Part shown: positions 46,642 through 58,158 of the stretch, piece by piece
How the letters are laid out: each line of letters opens with the position of its first letter
Numbering within the stretch: position 1 is the stretch's first letter
From: Hibiscus mutabilis
Lineage: Eukaryota; Streptophyta; Magnoliopsida; Malvales; Malvaceae
NCBI GenBank assembly: GCA_019671005.1
Contig: CM033745.1
Location: 40,035,834-40,099,833, forward strand
Direction of reading: 5' to 3'
Length of the DNA: 64,000 nt
Translations under genes and position numbers: made by a program
The notes under the pieces: model-generated
The model's database searches: none
Seen by the model: only the letters and a program-made list of their open reading frames with translations
Told to the model about the DNA's origin: nothing

Positions 46642-48535
46642 TCTGTAGCGATGTCCTTTTCTTATCGCTAAAAAAAATGAGGGTTTTCGAAGGTGTTGAG
46701 AGGTGTTTTTGATTTTTTTGGATATAAAATATTTATTCCGTGGGGTTTTAAAAACCGCATTTTAAAAAATTGGAGTCGCCACCGGCCACTTAGGTAGGTC
46801 GGACACCATAAAACCAGAGATTCAAAAAATATTGGGTTCGGGAGTCGGTTACGGATGGGGAAGGATTAGCACCCCCACACCGCCCAAAATTGGTACTTTA
46901 ATAATTACCGCTTTATTAATATTGGATTTTTCGGATTAAAGTGACGATTATTTTAAAATTCGGTCATAATTGCGAATAAATTTTAAGGGCACCGTTATCC
47001 AAGAATAAACGCCCAACCACTATCACTACGCCTGATACTGGCCCCGTTTACACTCGGATAAAAGGGCACCGCATTAACAATTTATATCTCGATGTGCAAT
47101 CTTAGTGGCAAAAATATAAAACATAGCAGATAACAGTAAATATTCACATAACAGAATACTAATCTAACATAAATAAAATACGTAATTCAAACACACATAT
47201 ACATACCAAGCTTAATATTAGATAAAAGCAAACTTAACATGCCACAATAACAAGGTAGGAATAAATACATGTATAGATAAAAACACATATTTCAAGAAGA
47301 CATACATATTAGAAATAAAATATATTTCAACATATATGGAACAATATATTATACATAAAAAGAAGACACACTAACACGTAACCTAAAGGTCAAGAGAACA
47401 TACAATACATACAAAAATACAAAACATGTCGTGTACGAACCAACTAGAACATAACATGCTTAATACGAATAACCGGATAAAAAAGATACATAACTATCAT
47501 AAACTTAATACACATATACATGTAAACATAAAAATACATGGCATATACGAGGGATATAAAATAAGACAAAAGACTACATTAATATATACGATTATAATAC
47601 GAACATGAATATTTACATGGAAACAGGACTGAAATGAAAAAAAAAAAAGTCAGTGGCAGAAATTAAAGGACAATAATATGTAATTTAAGGACGAAAATGC
47701 GAAATAGACAGAACCTAAAAGGATCAAAACTGTAATTGGACCAAGGGGCAGACCCGAAATGAAAAGTTCAAAAATGCGGGATGGTTAAAGGGGTAATTTT
47801 ACCATTTAAAAACTGATTCGGTGTAATTTAGGGACTGGATTGCAAGATTTTGAAATACAAGAGGGACCAGAGTTGTAAATATAACATGCGGCGAGACAGA
47901 AGTGAAAATATTGAAAGCGCGGGGGGATTTATTACGTAATTTACCCATTTCACAAAATAATAACCCCTATAAAACCCCTTTTTTTAGGCCGGAACCAATT
48001 TTCCCCCCATTTGTTTCATTTTTCAGTTTTATAACTAAGCCCTGTTCTTCGTTTTCTCTCAAACCTCCCCTGACGAACCCAGAATCCAACGGCCGGCCGC
48101 CGTATTCTCTGCGGCCGCCGCTAACCGGTGCCGGCGAGCCTAAAAAACACACCAAAATAACCCCCATCTTACCCTCGACACGAATCTGAGGTTGGATTCA
48201 AAGGAAAAGCCTCCATTTGCCCTAGATCTAGGAAATACGAAACATAAAAACCAATTTTTCAACCCAAAACCTAAACAAAAAGGGGTCTCCCACTCCTTTC
48301 AGTTCACCATATCCGGCTTGGGAAAGCCGAAAAGGCTTATCACTGGTGAGGGGAGACCCACCGACGGCGATGGTAAGATTTCTAACCCTCTTTTTTGTTT
48401 TCTATCTTTTGTGTATGCATGCAAAAAAAAAGAGACGAGTATTTACCATTGGACTGACTTTTGTATTTCTTTTCTTTCGATTACAACTTTGCTTGTTCGA
48501 TTCCAACTTGTTCTTTTACAAAATATTTGTTTTGT

Positions 48536-48548
48536 ACCTATATATGCC
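48536..48548 (-). promoter_or_regulatory. TATA-like element in the Ogre1 LTR
   Basis: The minus strand reads CATATATAGGTAC about 937 nt from the LTR start. The solo Ogre-type LTR has TATAAATA at 921 nt from its own start, so the positions agree. Promoter function is inferred. Confidence 0.4.
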
Positions 48549-48972
48549 TGTCTTTGGTTTTGGTACAAGTAGTATAATATTTGCTTCATTTTCAGATCTG
48601 GACTGACATATTTCTTTTCTTGCTGTGTTTTGACATGTTCTGAGCGCGGTGGTTGAAGATCGGCATGGTGCAACGTGGTGGCGGTGTGGGCTCTATCCTC
48701 GGCCAGATATGTTCTCGGCCGTTAGATCAGATCTGATCGAACGGTCAGGATGGCTTGAAGGATGAACGGCCCAGATGAAGCCTCGGTTGGTGAAACGGCT
48801 CCAGATCATGCCACGTGGGGCTCAGCAGTCGAGGGGTTAGAGCGCGTGGGGCTCACGCACGCGTGGGATATCAACGAGTCCGCGCGTGGACCGCACGCGC
48901 GCGTGGCACTCGAACGGTCCAGATGTGATGTGCACGCGGCTGGCAGATATTTTGGTTCCTTGCTTGGATCGT

Positions 48973-49003
48973 GGCCGTTGGATCAGATCTTGATCCAACG
49001 GCC
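48973..49003. repeat. 13-bp perfect inverted repeat in Ogre1 U3
   Basis: Arms GGCCGTTGGATCA and TGATCCAACGGCC flank the loop GATCT. A weaker relative, GGCCGTTAGATCA...TGATCGAACGGTC, lies at about 48718-48747. The Ogre-type solo LTR has a similar GTCAGATCTAT/ATAGATCTGAC palindrome at 53594-53616. Confidence 0.8.
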
Positions 49004-49685
49004 CATAATCACCTGCACCAAAAATAATTAGAATTAAATAGGTTTGGGTTTGGGCCAACCGGGCCTTGTAATAATATTAGATTTGTAATTGGACTTGGAC
49101 TGTAATTCATTTATTTGGGTTTAATATATATTTTTTGGATTTTCATTTTATATTAGCCCAATAATATTAATAATAGTATAATTATAACAACAATACACAT
49201 ACATACGTATATACCTATGCAAACATTAATTATAACATACCAGTATTCATACATATATAATCACACACATAATTAACATAACATCTGTACACATTAAACA
49301 AATACGTTCGTACTAACTATAGATACATGCGTGACACACGTACCGTTAATACGTATACATACATAGTTTATAATATACATGCACACATAAACTAATAACA
49401 CTCATGCACATAATAAACATATAATATAATATGTATACATGCAACACTAATATGTATTTACAGATAAAAATGAGTGATTACACTTTAAAACTCATCAAGT
49501 GAAAATATCTACCTTTCAAAACACATGCATCATTTAGCTTATGCATTTAATCCAATGCAAAACTCTATGACACTTCTCATGCTTAAATATTACAAAGCAT
49601 TTCTCAAAATAGAATCTCATGTATAAAACTCATTATACAAAACCATTTAAAACAATGATACATGTAGTCCCATATATTGGCTCTC

Positions 49686-49890
49686 AAGTGACCTAGATGG
49701 CTACGACCCTATCCCTGGATGGCTAAGACCCAATCCTTTAAATGTTGGGACTTGCGGACACCTTGATGGCTACAACCCCATCAAGTCTCATGGTGATACA
49801 ACCCACCATTTTGCATACTTTGCCCGGGATGGCACTACCCCCATTGCTCGTGCTGATGGCAGTACCCCCATCACTCCACATGTTACAACC
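49686..49890 (-). repeat. Hairpin array in the Tek3 3' LTR
   Basis: It contains stem CTTGATGG/CCATCAAG with loop CTACAACC (49761-49784), ATGGTGA/..CACCAT-type (49789-49808), ATGG/CCAT around CACTACCC (49830-49845) and GATGG/CCATC around CAGTACCC (49855-49872). These are the reverse-strand counterparts of the solo-LTR array, whose loops read GGGTAGTG. Confidence 0.75.
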
Positions 49891-51634
49891 TGTGTTACTA
49901 AAGAATTTTGGCTCACGTACGAATTTTGTATATATTATAGTGCACTCTCATCCTATTGGTCAACCAATTATATCCGACTACAATAACCATCATCACTTGC
50001 CAATATACACTTAAAAAAACCATGCTACCTCACTGTTTTCAATGCATAAACATAAACCATTTCTCATCCCATTTCAAAAGCAAAATCATTGCATAGCATT
50101 TTCTCAACAATTTGTAAACTCTTTCAAAACCACATGTCTAACTCATGGGATCACATGAATCATTTCTCAATTCATAAAAAACATGCATAACAGTAGGTAA
50201 CAAATTCTATCTTCAAACATGAGCATGATTTATCAAAACAATGGAAAAAGTCGAGAATTGAGAGCGAATTCAATCATACTCACTTCTGAGTTTAAACCAG
50301 TGTTTCAATCTTAATTTAAACCCCCCAAAAGTCACTTTCAAACCTTTTTAAAGCTCTAAAACTTGTTTCCACTCACTGACACACCTCGCTTGCTTTGCCG
50401 AAGCGGTTCAAGCCTACGGATCAACTGAACCCTCTTCCAAAGCTATTGAATACAACACCCATACATCAAGCCAAGCAAAAACAGAGGATTAAATGAACAT
50501 CCATACATTAAAATCCCTAGCCACACAACACCACACTTTCCCTACTCATCAAAAAACCTTTCGCTATTAGAAACTAGTGAAACATCGGGGAAAACATTCT
50601 AATTGATCTCCAGTCCATTCCCAACGAAAACAACAACAAAATATCATCAAGATACATCTAAAAGCATCTACTCAACACCAAGATATCATCAGCCATCAAT
50701 TAACCACTTAAACAAGCCAAAACTCCAAGATGTCATCCTAGGAATCAAACAATTTACTTAGTTCTGGGATTACCACATAAAAATCCATTAATCCACAATT
50801 TCACACATCAAAATTATGATAAACCTCAATCACAAACCCAACATTAACAAATCAAAACAAATCTTAAACAATTTCACCCATTAAACCAATTTTCCATAAT
50901 TGTAACATCAAAACCCATTAGAAAACATTAATAAAAGATCAATAACTAGAGAATTTCAATAAAGAACCTATCATTATAGGAGAAGAACGAAACCTTACCT
51001 CTATTGATGACTTTTCCCTTCAATTGTATAGTTTTACATGAGAAAACAAAGATAAAACAATAAGGTTTTGCTAGGAAAACATTAAGAAATCCTTTAAGAT
51101 TAAAGAAAAGATGGATTAAATGAAATGTTTACCTGAAATATTTGAAGAGAAATGGATGTTTGGCTTGAGAGAATTCGAGAGGAAATGGTTGAGAGAAAAG
51201 TTAGTTATGTAAAATGTGCTTTAAGAAAATAATGAGAAATTAATTCTCTCCATCTTTTTTACCAATTAAAACCACTTTAAAATCAGTCAATTAAGAGGGA
51301 AAAAGTCAGAATTAGACTCTTGGTCAAAAGCTCCTTAAAGATTCAAAGTTCTGATCTTTTACAAATTAGTCACTAAAAATAGTTTTTAAACTTTACATTT
51401 TGGTCACTTGTCCAAAAATGTCAAACCTCCAAAATTCATTTTCAAAAATTGATTCCACCAAAATCATTTATATATATTAAATAATGATTTTAAAACATTT
51501 TCCCGCAATTTATTTCCTCCAAAACCCTTCAAAACAATTAAATCCTGAAACTAGCCTAAATTGCCGAAACCGATTCGACTGAACCATCTAGCCTAAACCT
51601 GACTAACTCCTAGGCCCAAAATCGAGGTGTTAAA

Positions 51635-53031
51635 ACTCTCTCACACTTAATAAATTTCATCCTCGAAATTTACCTAGTGGAAAAAGGTAGGGAAATTGCC
51701 TTTTCATGTCATCCTTCATTTCTCACGTAGCTTCTTCAACACCCTGGTGTCGCCACAACACCTTAACAAACTCTATGGTCTTCCCACGAAGAAACTTGTT
51801 GTCTACATCTAAGATCATAACCAATTCCTCATCATAGGTCAAATCCGGATTCAACTCATCTTCCTCAACTAGTAACACATGCGACGGATCTGATCTATAC
51901 CTCGGCAACATGGATACATGGAAAACATCATGTATCTTCCCTAGCTCAAACGGCAACCTCAACCTATAAGCCACCCGTCCAACATATTCAAGCACCTCAT
52001 ATGGTCCAATAAACCTCAAAATTAACTTGCCTTTCCAACCAAACCTCACCACTTTCTTCCAAGGCGAAACTTTCAAAAACACCTTATCACCAACCACAAA
52101 CTCGATCTCCTTACGCTTCAAATCCGCATAAGACTTTTGCCGATCTGAAGCCGCTTTCAACCGATCACTAATGTGCTTCACCTTTTCTATTGTTCCTTTT
52201 AACATAGTTGACAAAGACAAAACTTTTCTCCCGCTTCCGCCCAACAAAAAGGCATTCTACGCTTCCTACCATACAAAGCTTCATATAGAGCCATTTGTAT
52301 ACTTGCTTGATAGCTATTATTATAAGCAAACTCCACCAAAGGCAACTGTTTCTCCCAAGATCCTTGGAAATCTATAACACAACATCACAACATATCCTCA
52401 AGCATCTAGATAACCTGCTCAGACTGACCATCCGTCTGAGGATGATACAAAGTACTAAAATTGAGCCGTGTACCCAAAGCTCCATGCAAACACTCCCAAA
52501 ATCTTGACGTAAAACGAGGATCTCTGTCTGACACAATGGACTTAGGCACTCCGTGCAACCTCACAATCTCTACGATGTACAACTCCGCCAACTTATTCAG
52601 CATATACATAGTATGCATAGCTATGAAATACGCACACTTCGTAAAGCGATCCACAACCACCCAAATAGATTTATTCCTTGACGGGGTCAAAGGCAAACTC
52701 ATCACGAAATCCATCGTGATCCTCTCCCATTTCCATTTCGGTATCTTTAAAGGCTGAAACAACCCGGAAGAAAACTGATGTTCAGCTTTCACGCGCTAAC
52801 AAACCATACACTTACTTACAAACTCAGCAACATCCTTCTTTAAACCAACCCAATAGTACACATCCTCCAACCCACGATACATTTTAGTACAACTAGGATG
52901 CATAGCAAAAGGACTACTATGTGCCTCAGTCAAAATAGTGTACCTCAACTCAACATCTTCCGACATAACTATATGACTCTTAAAACACAAAACACCGCCA
53001 TCATTGAAACAAAAGTCCGTCAGATTACCTT
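51635..53031 (-). pseudogene. Integrase core and tail with chromodomain, Tek3
   Basis: From the solo LTR edge the minus strand reads NLTDFCFNDGGVLCFKSHIV, ILTEAHSSPFAMHPSCTKMY and FVSKCMVC (zinc-binding part, 53026-52796); WKWERITMDFVMSLPLTPSR, EIVRLHGVPKSIVSDRDPRF and LYHPQTDGQSEQVI (52792-52406); VVGDKVFLKVSPWKKVVRFG and GRVAYRLRLPFELGKIHDVF; and the chromodomain ILDVDNKFLRGKTIEFVKVL, WRHQGVEEAT (52247-51723). The Asp residues of MDFV and SDRDP are present. Stops at 52796 and 52406 stand where Gln is usual. The N-terminal zinc part continues on the far side of the solo LTR. Confidence 0.88.
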
Positions 53032-53593
53032 TGTAATCACTTATTTTGTCTTGGGTGTTAACTCATTTTTTTTTTTTTTGCAATAAAAGGGCTTTGCTTA
53101 CTTTAACTATTTTGTATTAAATGAATGTGACCATCTTAAAAAAACAAAAGATTACTAGTGCTATTTGACATAAGTTTTTCTCTATGTGTGTGTTGTTATT
53201 TATTATCATGTTTACCATCATGTTATATTATATATTATCATATCGTGTGTGTTTATTGTGTTATCCAATTAGAAAACCCCTAAATATTACTAGTACACTA
53301 TGATATTTCCTTCGTGTTATCTTATTATTATTGCTTTTTTATCATTGTTTTCTTTATTATTATATTATGTTTATTAAACCAGAAAGCACAAGTATATATA
53401 TATATATATATGAATATGGAATAATCAATTTAGAATAAAGCTCATGTCATTTGTTTATTATAGCAGTCCAATATTAAAAAACCCACAAAAAAATTTATAT
53501 ACATTTTTTGCCCGTTTTGGGCCAGTAACTAAAAAAACTAATTACAGAAGCCTAATCTAATGTCTTTCGTTCTTGCGCAGCCAACTACCAACC

Positions 53594-53616
53594 GTCAGAT
53601 CTATAATAGATCTGAC
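53594..53616. repeat. 23-bp perfect palindrome in the Ogre-type solo LTR
   Basis: Arms GTCAGATCTAT and ATAGATCTGAC meet around a single central A. It lies at the same place in U3 as the palindromes of the Ogre1 LTR, just upstream of the TATA-like element. Confidence 0.8.
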
Positions 53617-53952
53617 AGTCCAGATTGCACCAAGAGGAAACCCTTCGATTCCCCCATGCGCCGCACGCGTCAAGCTAGATGACGCTTCAGCCACTGCACT
53701 CGCGCGAGTAGCGTCACGCTTCATTTGAGCCTATTCAACTTCTTACTTCAACCGTCCAGATCCTTCATCGGCGGATAAGATTGCTCCACGTCGTCCATTT
53801 CTCCAGCTGGTCCCCATCCTCCTCATTCAAGCACGACACATGCAAAAGAGCCAAAAAATAGAATTGTCAAAGGGATATTTGGGGACAAGCCAAAAAATAG
53901 AATTGTCATTTACAGTTATTTTCATTTTCAGAAAACAATGTAACTTGGGGGA

Positions 53953-53960
53953 TATAAATA
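53953..53960 (+). promoter_or_regulatory. TATA box of the Ogre-type solo LTR
   Basis: TATAAATA is preceded by GGGGGA and followed by AAACCCC at 921 nt from the LTR start. No gene downstream seems to use it; the next 2.7 kb is LTR. Confidence 0.4.
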
Positions 53961-56706
53961 AAACCCCTAATCATTTATAACCCTAGGCATCAATTGGGGG
54001 AATTCCAGAGAACAAGCAATACAAAATAACAACCTTCTGAGGTATCTCCTTTTTCTTTATTCTTATTTCAAAGCATATAAAGTACATAAATAAAAAGCTA
54101 GGGTTTCTTTTTTCTTTTACCTTCGAAGTGTGATCGTCCAGCCTCATCGCCCCTTTGTTTTTGCCAGTGTAAGCCCTCTAGTTCCCTTCGGGGAAGAACA
54201 GGATGAACCAGTGGGAAAGCAATCATTTAAAAAGGCGGTGGAAAATTTTTAGGGTCTTGGTTTTTAAGCTTTTAAAGGAGAAAGGGGCTTGGTTTTAAAA
54301 AAAAACAAAGGTTTAATCGGGGTTTAGGGCGAGAAAATGAGTGGTTTTTGTTCGTTTCTAAGTTTGCTGGCTGCCGATGAGCGGCTGTCGATGTGGTAGC
54401 ATACGGTAGAGAAGTCATCAAAAGCTGGGTTTAGTGGAAGTTTATGGGTTTGGTGGCCGAAATCTGGGTTTGGGGATGAACACAGGGCGGTGTTCATCCT
54501 CGTTTCAGAGATAAAAAAGAGAGGGTGGGAGAGAGTTTTGGTTAAAATGTTTTCTTTGTTTTAAAACTGTGTTTTATACCCAGACTGTTTTAAAAATGGG
54601 CTAATATCTCCATAAACCCCTACGCCCCATCAAAATTGCGCCCGTAAGGGCTTCTATTTTTGTTAATCTTCTTTTCTGTCCTTCCGTGTTCGTAATTTGC
54701 AATATAAGGGTTTTCATTTTTGTAATTACTTCCTCAGTCCTCAAGATTTTTCATGTGTTTACAATTTCGCCCCCGTTTTGAACAAACCAACTCTTTAATT
54801 CTGGTCCCCTAGTTTTTGTTTTGTTCAATTCGATCCTTTTTCTAGTGTCGTTACCCCTTGTTTCATGCATTTTTTAGTTTCTCTTATTGCCTAATATTTA
54901 GTTTATGTTTAATTTGTGGTGGCCTTGATTTTTGTTGTTATGCTATGTGCTAATTTGGAGGTTTAATATGCATATATTATGTATGTTACATAGTTTTTAT
55001 ATAGAATATAATATGGTATTTTTCATAAATATATAGTATACGTTTTCATAATATATATATTATAGTTTTTATATAATATAATACATTTTTTATATGATAT
55101 TGTTTGTTTTTTCTTCATAACACATAGTTTTGTAAACACTACATAATATCTAGTTTTTCTTTATATAAAATGTAATATGTAGTACCTATATGATATATAG
55201 TTCAAATATATATATATATTATGTATATAATACAAGCATAATAGATGTTTTCATAATATATATAATATTTGTTAAATGCATATAATATATGTCTTCATTT
55301 TATATATAATATATAATGTATATTTGTGGTTTTTTTAAATACATATTCATATGTGTTCTAGCTTGAGCTTAGTTTAATGGTTTGGGCCTTATTGTGTTTT
55401 GGGCTTTGGGCTTGTTTAGTTTAGGTGGACTTTGGGCTTATTAGATTAGTCTTAGCTTAGAATTAGGTAAATTAATTTAATTGGTTTAAATTGTGTGCTT
55501 GTCTCATAGAGGCACGTTCTTTAGATTAATTGGATTAATTTAGGATTAGTCATTAGAGCCGTAGTTAGACTTAAGTTTCAAATTAATTTAGTCAATTTAA
55601 ATTTACCCTTGTCTTATTGGGATAAATGTTAAATTCATTATGTTAATCGAACATTTCTTAATTACCTTTAAGATAAAATTAATATGGAGATTAGATTGAC
55701 ATTTAAATTGAAACCGTGATTAATTAACTCGATTTGTTTTAAATAGTATCATTGGCTTATTGGAATACTAGTTTAAACCGATCGAATTAATAATCATGTT
55801 ATAGGATAATCCATAAATCATTAGAGATTTCTAGTTTTAGGATTAATTAATTTAGGGTTAAATAACAGATTCGCTTAGCTAATAATTAGATCACTAATTG
55901 GTCTTACATCACTTGGGCCTTTTAGGTTAGAGCCTTGGGTGGGCTTTTGTGTGTTTATCTTTAAGCCTATATTTATCATCCATATTATCTGTCATTCATG
56001 TGACCCTTTATTTCGATTGCATGTTATTTAATTTAAATCATAAAATGGAAGTATTTATTAATTCCGATATTTGTGTCGTAACAGTCTGAGCTTAAAGGAT
56101 GTTGACCAAATATTTGAATTAATCCTTACCATCCCAAAGTAAAGTTAAAATGTTGACAAATTTATCACATTATATCTTAACTAATTGCACCATGCATAAA
56201 GGTGACGTACGAGATTCGAACAATAAATTAACATGGTAGTCAGGCTTATTTGATGTCGGTTTAATCTATGGTCTGATGTATCATCAACCTTATTAATTAA
56301 ATTTCTAATTAGTTTGAACCTGTCAATTTGATAAAGCCCATCTAATTGAGGTCGATTTTCAATTGAGTACGCTAAATTAAATTCAATTTAAATTTCAATC
56401 AATTTCTTTCGATTAAAAGCAACAAATATTTTGATACCGATTTTTGGGCGTGATGTGGGTGCTAATCCTTCGCCACACGTAACCAACTCCCAAACCCTTT
56501 CAAAACAAATCTCTGGTTTTGTGGTGTCCGGCCTACCTTATCCAAGTGGCTGGTGATGACTCCAAGTTTTCATTGTTTTCAAATGAACGAGAATTTTCAA
56601 AAGAAACCCCCTTTAAACAAGATTTCAAAGGATAATTTGGGGATACCCTCGTAGCAACCAAACCTATTATATATATTTTAAAACGTAAAACAAAAACATC
56701 GCTACA

Positions 56707-57462
56707 ACCTTCTCTAATGTCCGTAACATGAGGTACCAACGAATCATCCAGCAACTGCTTCTCTTTTAGCAACTGAACCAAAGAAGGTTTCACTTGCAAC
56801 TCAGCTATCAATCCGCCATCTCACAACAATCTCAACTGCGCAAACATGGCCCTCAACTCTACAACTACCTTCATACTCAAAGCATCGACCACTACATTTG
56901 CCTTGCCAGGATGATACTCGATTGTTAGATCATAATATTTAAGCAACTCCAACCATCTTCTTTGCCTAAGATTCAACTCCTTCTACGACATCAAATATAT
57001 CAAGCTTTTATGATCCGTGTACACCACACACTTCTCACCATAAAAATAATGTCTCCAAATCTTTAGCGCAAACACCACTGCAGCCAACTCAACATCATGC
57101 GTAGGGTAATTGCGCTCGTGCACCTTCAAATGTCTAGATGCATAAGCCACAACTCTACCATATTGCATCAACACACATCCTAACCCCACATAGGACGCAT
57201 CACTATAGATCACAAACTCTTTTCCTAATTCAGGTTGAATCAAGATCGGAGCTCGCGTTAAAGCTTCCTTCAACTTCTCAAAAGCTTGTTGCCTTGCCTC
57301 CGTCCACTCAAACTTAACATCCTTTTGTAACAAATTCGTCAAAGGAGCAGTAACCTTAGAAAAACCATCTACGAAACAACGAAAATATCCTTCCAAACCC
57401 AAGAAACTACAAACCTCTGACACTAACTTTGGTTGCTTCCAAATCACAACCGCCTCAATTTT
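56707..57462 (-). pseudogene. RNase H of Tek3 and the link to integrase
   Basis: The frame at 57447-56983 reads VCSFLGLEGYFRCFVDGFSK (RT connection), KEFVIYSDASYVGLGCVLMQ, VAYASRHLKVHERNYPTHDV, ELAAVVFALKIWRHYFYGEK, CVVYTDHKSLIYLMS, then a TAG (56983-56985) and KELNLRQRRWLELLKYYDLT. Catalytic positions in YSDAS, HDVEL and YTDHK are all present. Downstream, LLDDSLVPHVTDIREG ends at the solo LTR. Confidence 0.88.
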
Positions 57463-58158
57463 CTATGAATCTACACGAATCCCTTCCGCCGATACAACAT
57501 GACCAAGAAACACCACCTCTTTAACCCAAAACTCACACTTGCTCAACTTAGCATACAACTGCTTAACCATCAAAACTTGCAACACAATTCGTAAATGATT
57601 ATCATGATCCACCTCGGTACGTGAATACACAAGGATATCATCGATAAACACCACTACAAATTGATCCAAAAACTCATGGAACACCCGATTCATCATGTCC
57701 ATGTAATCTACAAGCACATTCATCAACCCAAACGACATCACCAAAAACTCATAATGCCTGTAACGGGTGCGAAAAATTGTCTTCAGTACATCCCTCTCCT
57801 TCACCTTCAAATGATAGTATCCTGATCTTAAATCAATATTGGAAAACACCGTTGCACCACATAATTGATTGAATAAATTGTCAATTCGTGGTAAAGGATA
57901 CTTATTCTTAATCGTCAACTTATTTAGTAGCCGAAAATCGGTGCACATCCTCATAGTGCCATCTTTCTTCTTCATAAACAACATCGGCGCACCCCACGAC
58001 GATACACTAGGCCGAATGAACCCTCGGTTTAACAACTCCTGAAGCTGCGTTTTCAACTCCTTAGGCACCATGCGATACGGAGAAATGGACACCAGAGCCG
58101 CATCTGCATACGTCTCGATACAAAACTCCACCTCTCTATCAGGCGACAAACTAGACAA
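57463..58158 (-). pseudogene. Reverse transcriptase of Tek3
   Basis: An open frame of 231 codons covers it: REVEFCIETYADAALVSISP, WGAPMLFMKKKDGTMRMCTD, FSNIDLRSGYYHLKVKERDV, HYEFLVMSFGLMNVLVDYMD, then the catalytic VVFIDDILVYSRTEVDHDNH and KLSKCEFWVKEVVFLGHVVS. It ends VDS*KIEA, a TAG at 57463-57465. Both catalytic Asp residues are retained. MNVLVDY departs from the usual TNAPAAF-type motif seen in Tek1. Confidence 0.9.

Larger units (their letters stand above)
35674..49482 (-). mobile_element. Ogre1: Ogre/Tat-type element inserted in the Tek3 3' LTR
   Basis: The duplication CTTTA is perfect (35669-35673, 49483-49487), and the Tek3 5' LTR shows the empty site CCCATGCTTTAAAACTC at about 61174-61190. 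Gene order on the minus strand is LTR, primer site, extra ORF1, gag, protease, intron, RT, RNase H, second RNase H, truncated LTR. The extra ORF1, the second RNase H, the G-patch-like tail and the intron point to the Ogre/Tat branch. The LTR copies are nearly identical over 1.7 kb, so it is one of the youngest elements here. Integrase is missing. Confidence 0.93.
46644..49482 (-). repeat. Intact 5' LTR of Ogre1
   Basis: It is 2839 bp with minus-strand ends TGTAATCACTC (49482) and ...GGACATCGCTACA (46644). U3 begins AT-rich (49080-49480), followed by a CG-rich block (48650-49010) with a 13-bp perfect stem. A TATA-like GCATATATAGG sits about 0.94 kb from the start. Open frames on the plus strand (47426-47608, 47902-48606) recur in the other LTR only because the two are copies. 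Confidence 0.92.
34468..51634 (-). repeat. 3' LTR of Tek3, split by Ogre1
   Basis: The two parts are 34468-35673 and 49488-51634 (one duplication copy aside), about 3353 bp together. The minus strand begins at 51634 next to a decayed purine tract, and the LTR ends at the TGTACCCCC end (34468). It retains a 150-bp segment (34637-34786) that the 5' LTR lacks. It carries the GTATCGATAC array (34905-35105), the CTTAGTGAGG module (35572) and a hairpin array (49690-49890). Confidence 0.9.
53032..56706 (+). mobile_element. Solo LTR of an Ogre-type element in Tek3 integrase
   Basis: The plus strand begins TGTAATCACTTATTTTG and ends AACATCGCTACA, the same termini as the Ogre1 LTR read in sense. A perfect ACCTT duplication flanks it (53027-53031, 56707-56711), and removal restores the frame DIREG-NLTDF. 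Internal similarity to Ogre1 LTR includes the block near 56440-56570 with the ACTCCCAAACCC and GTGGTGTCCGGCC parts. It is 3675 bp with no genes. It is a relative of Ogre1, not a copy. Confidence 0.9.

Noticed and set aside
48650..49031. CG-rich block in Ogre1 U3 as a host gene promoter or CpG island
   Set aside because: It lies wholly within the LTR and has its counterpart in the other Ogre-type LTR near 53580-53830.
55000..55330. Scaffold- or origin-like AT block
   Set aside because: It is simple TA-rich sequence in the solo LTR; nothing specific supports an origin or attachment function.
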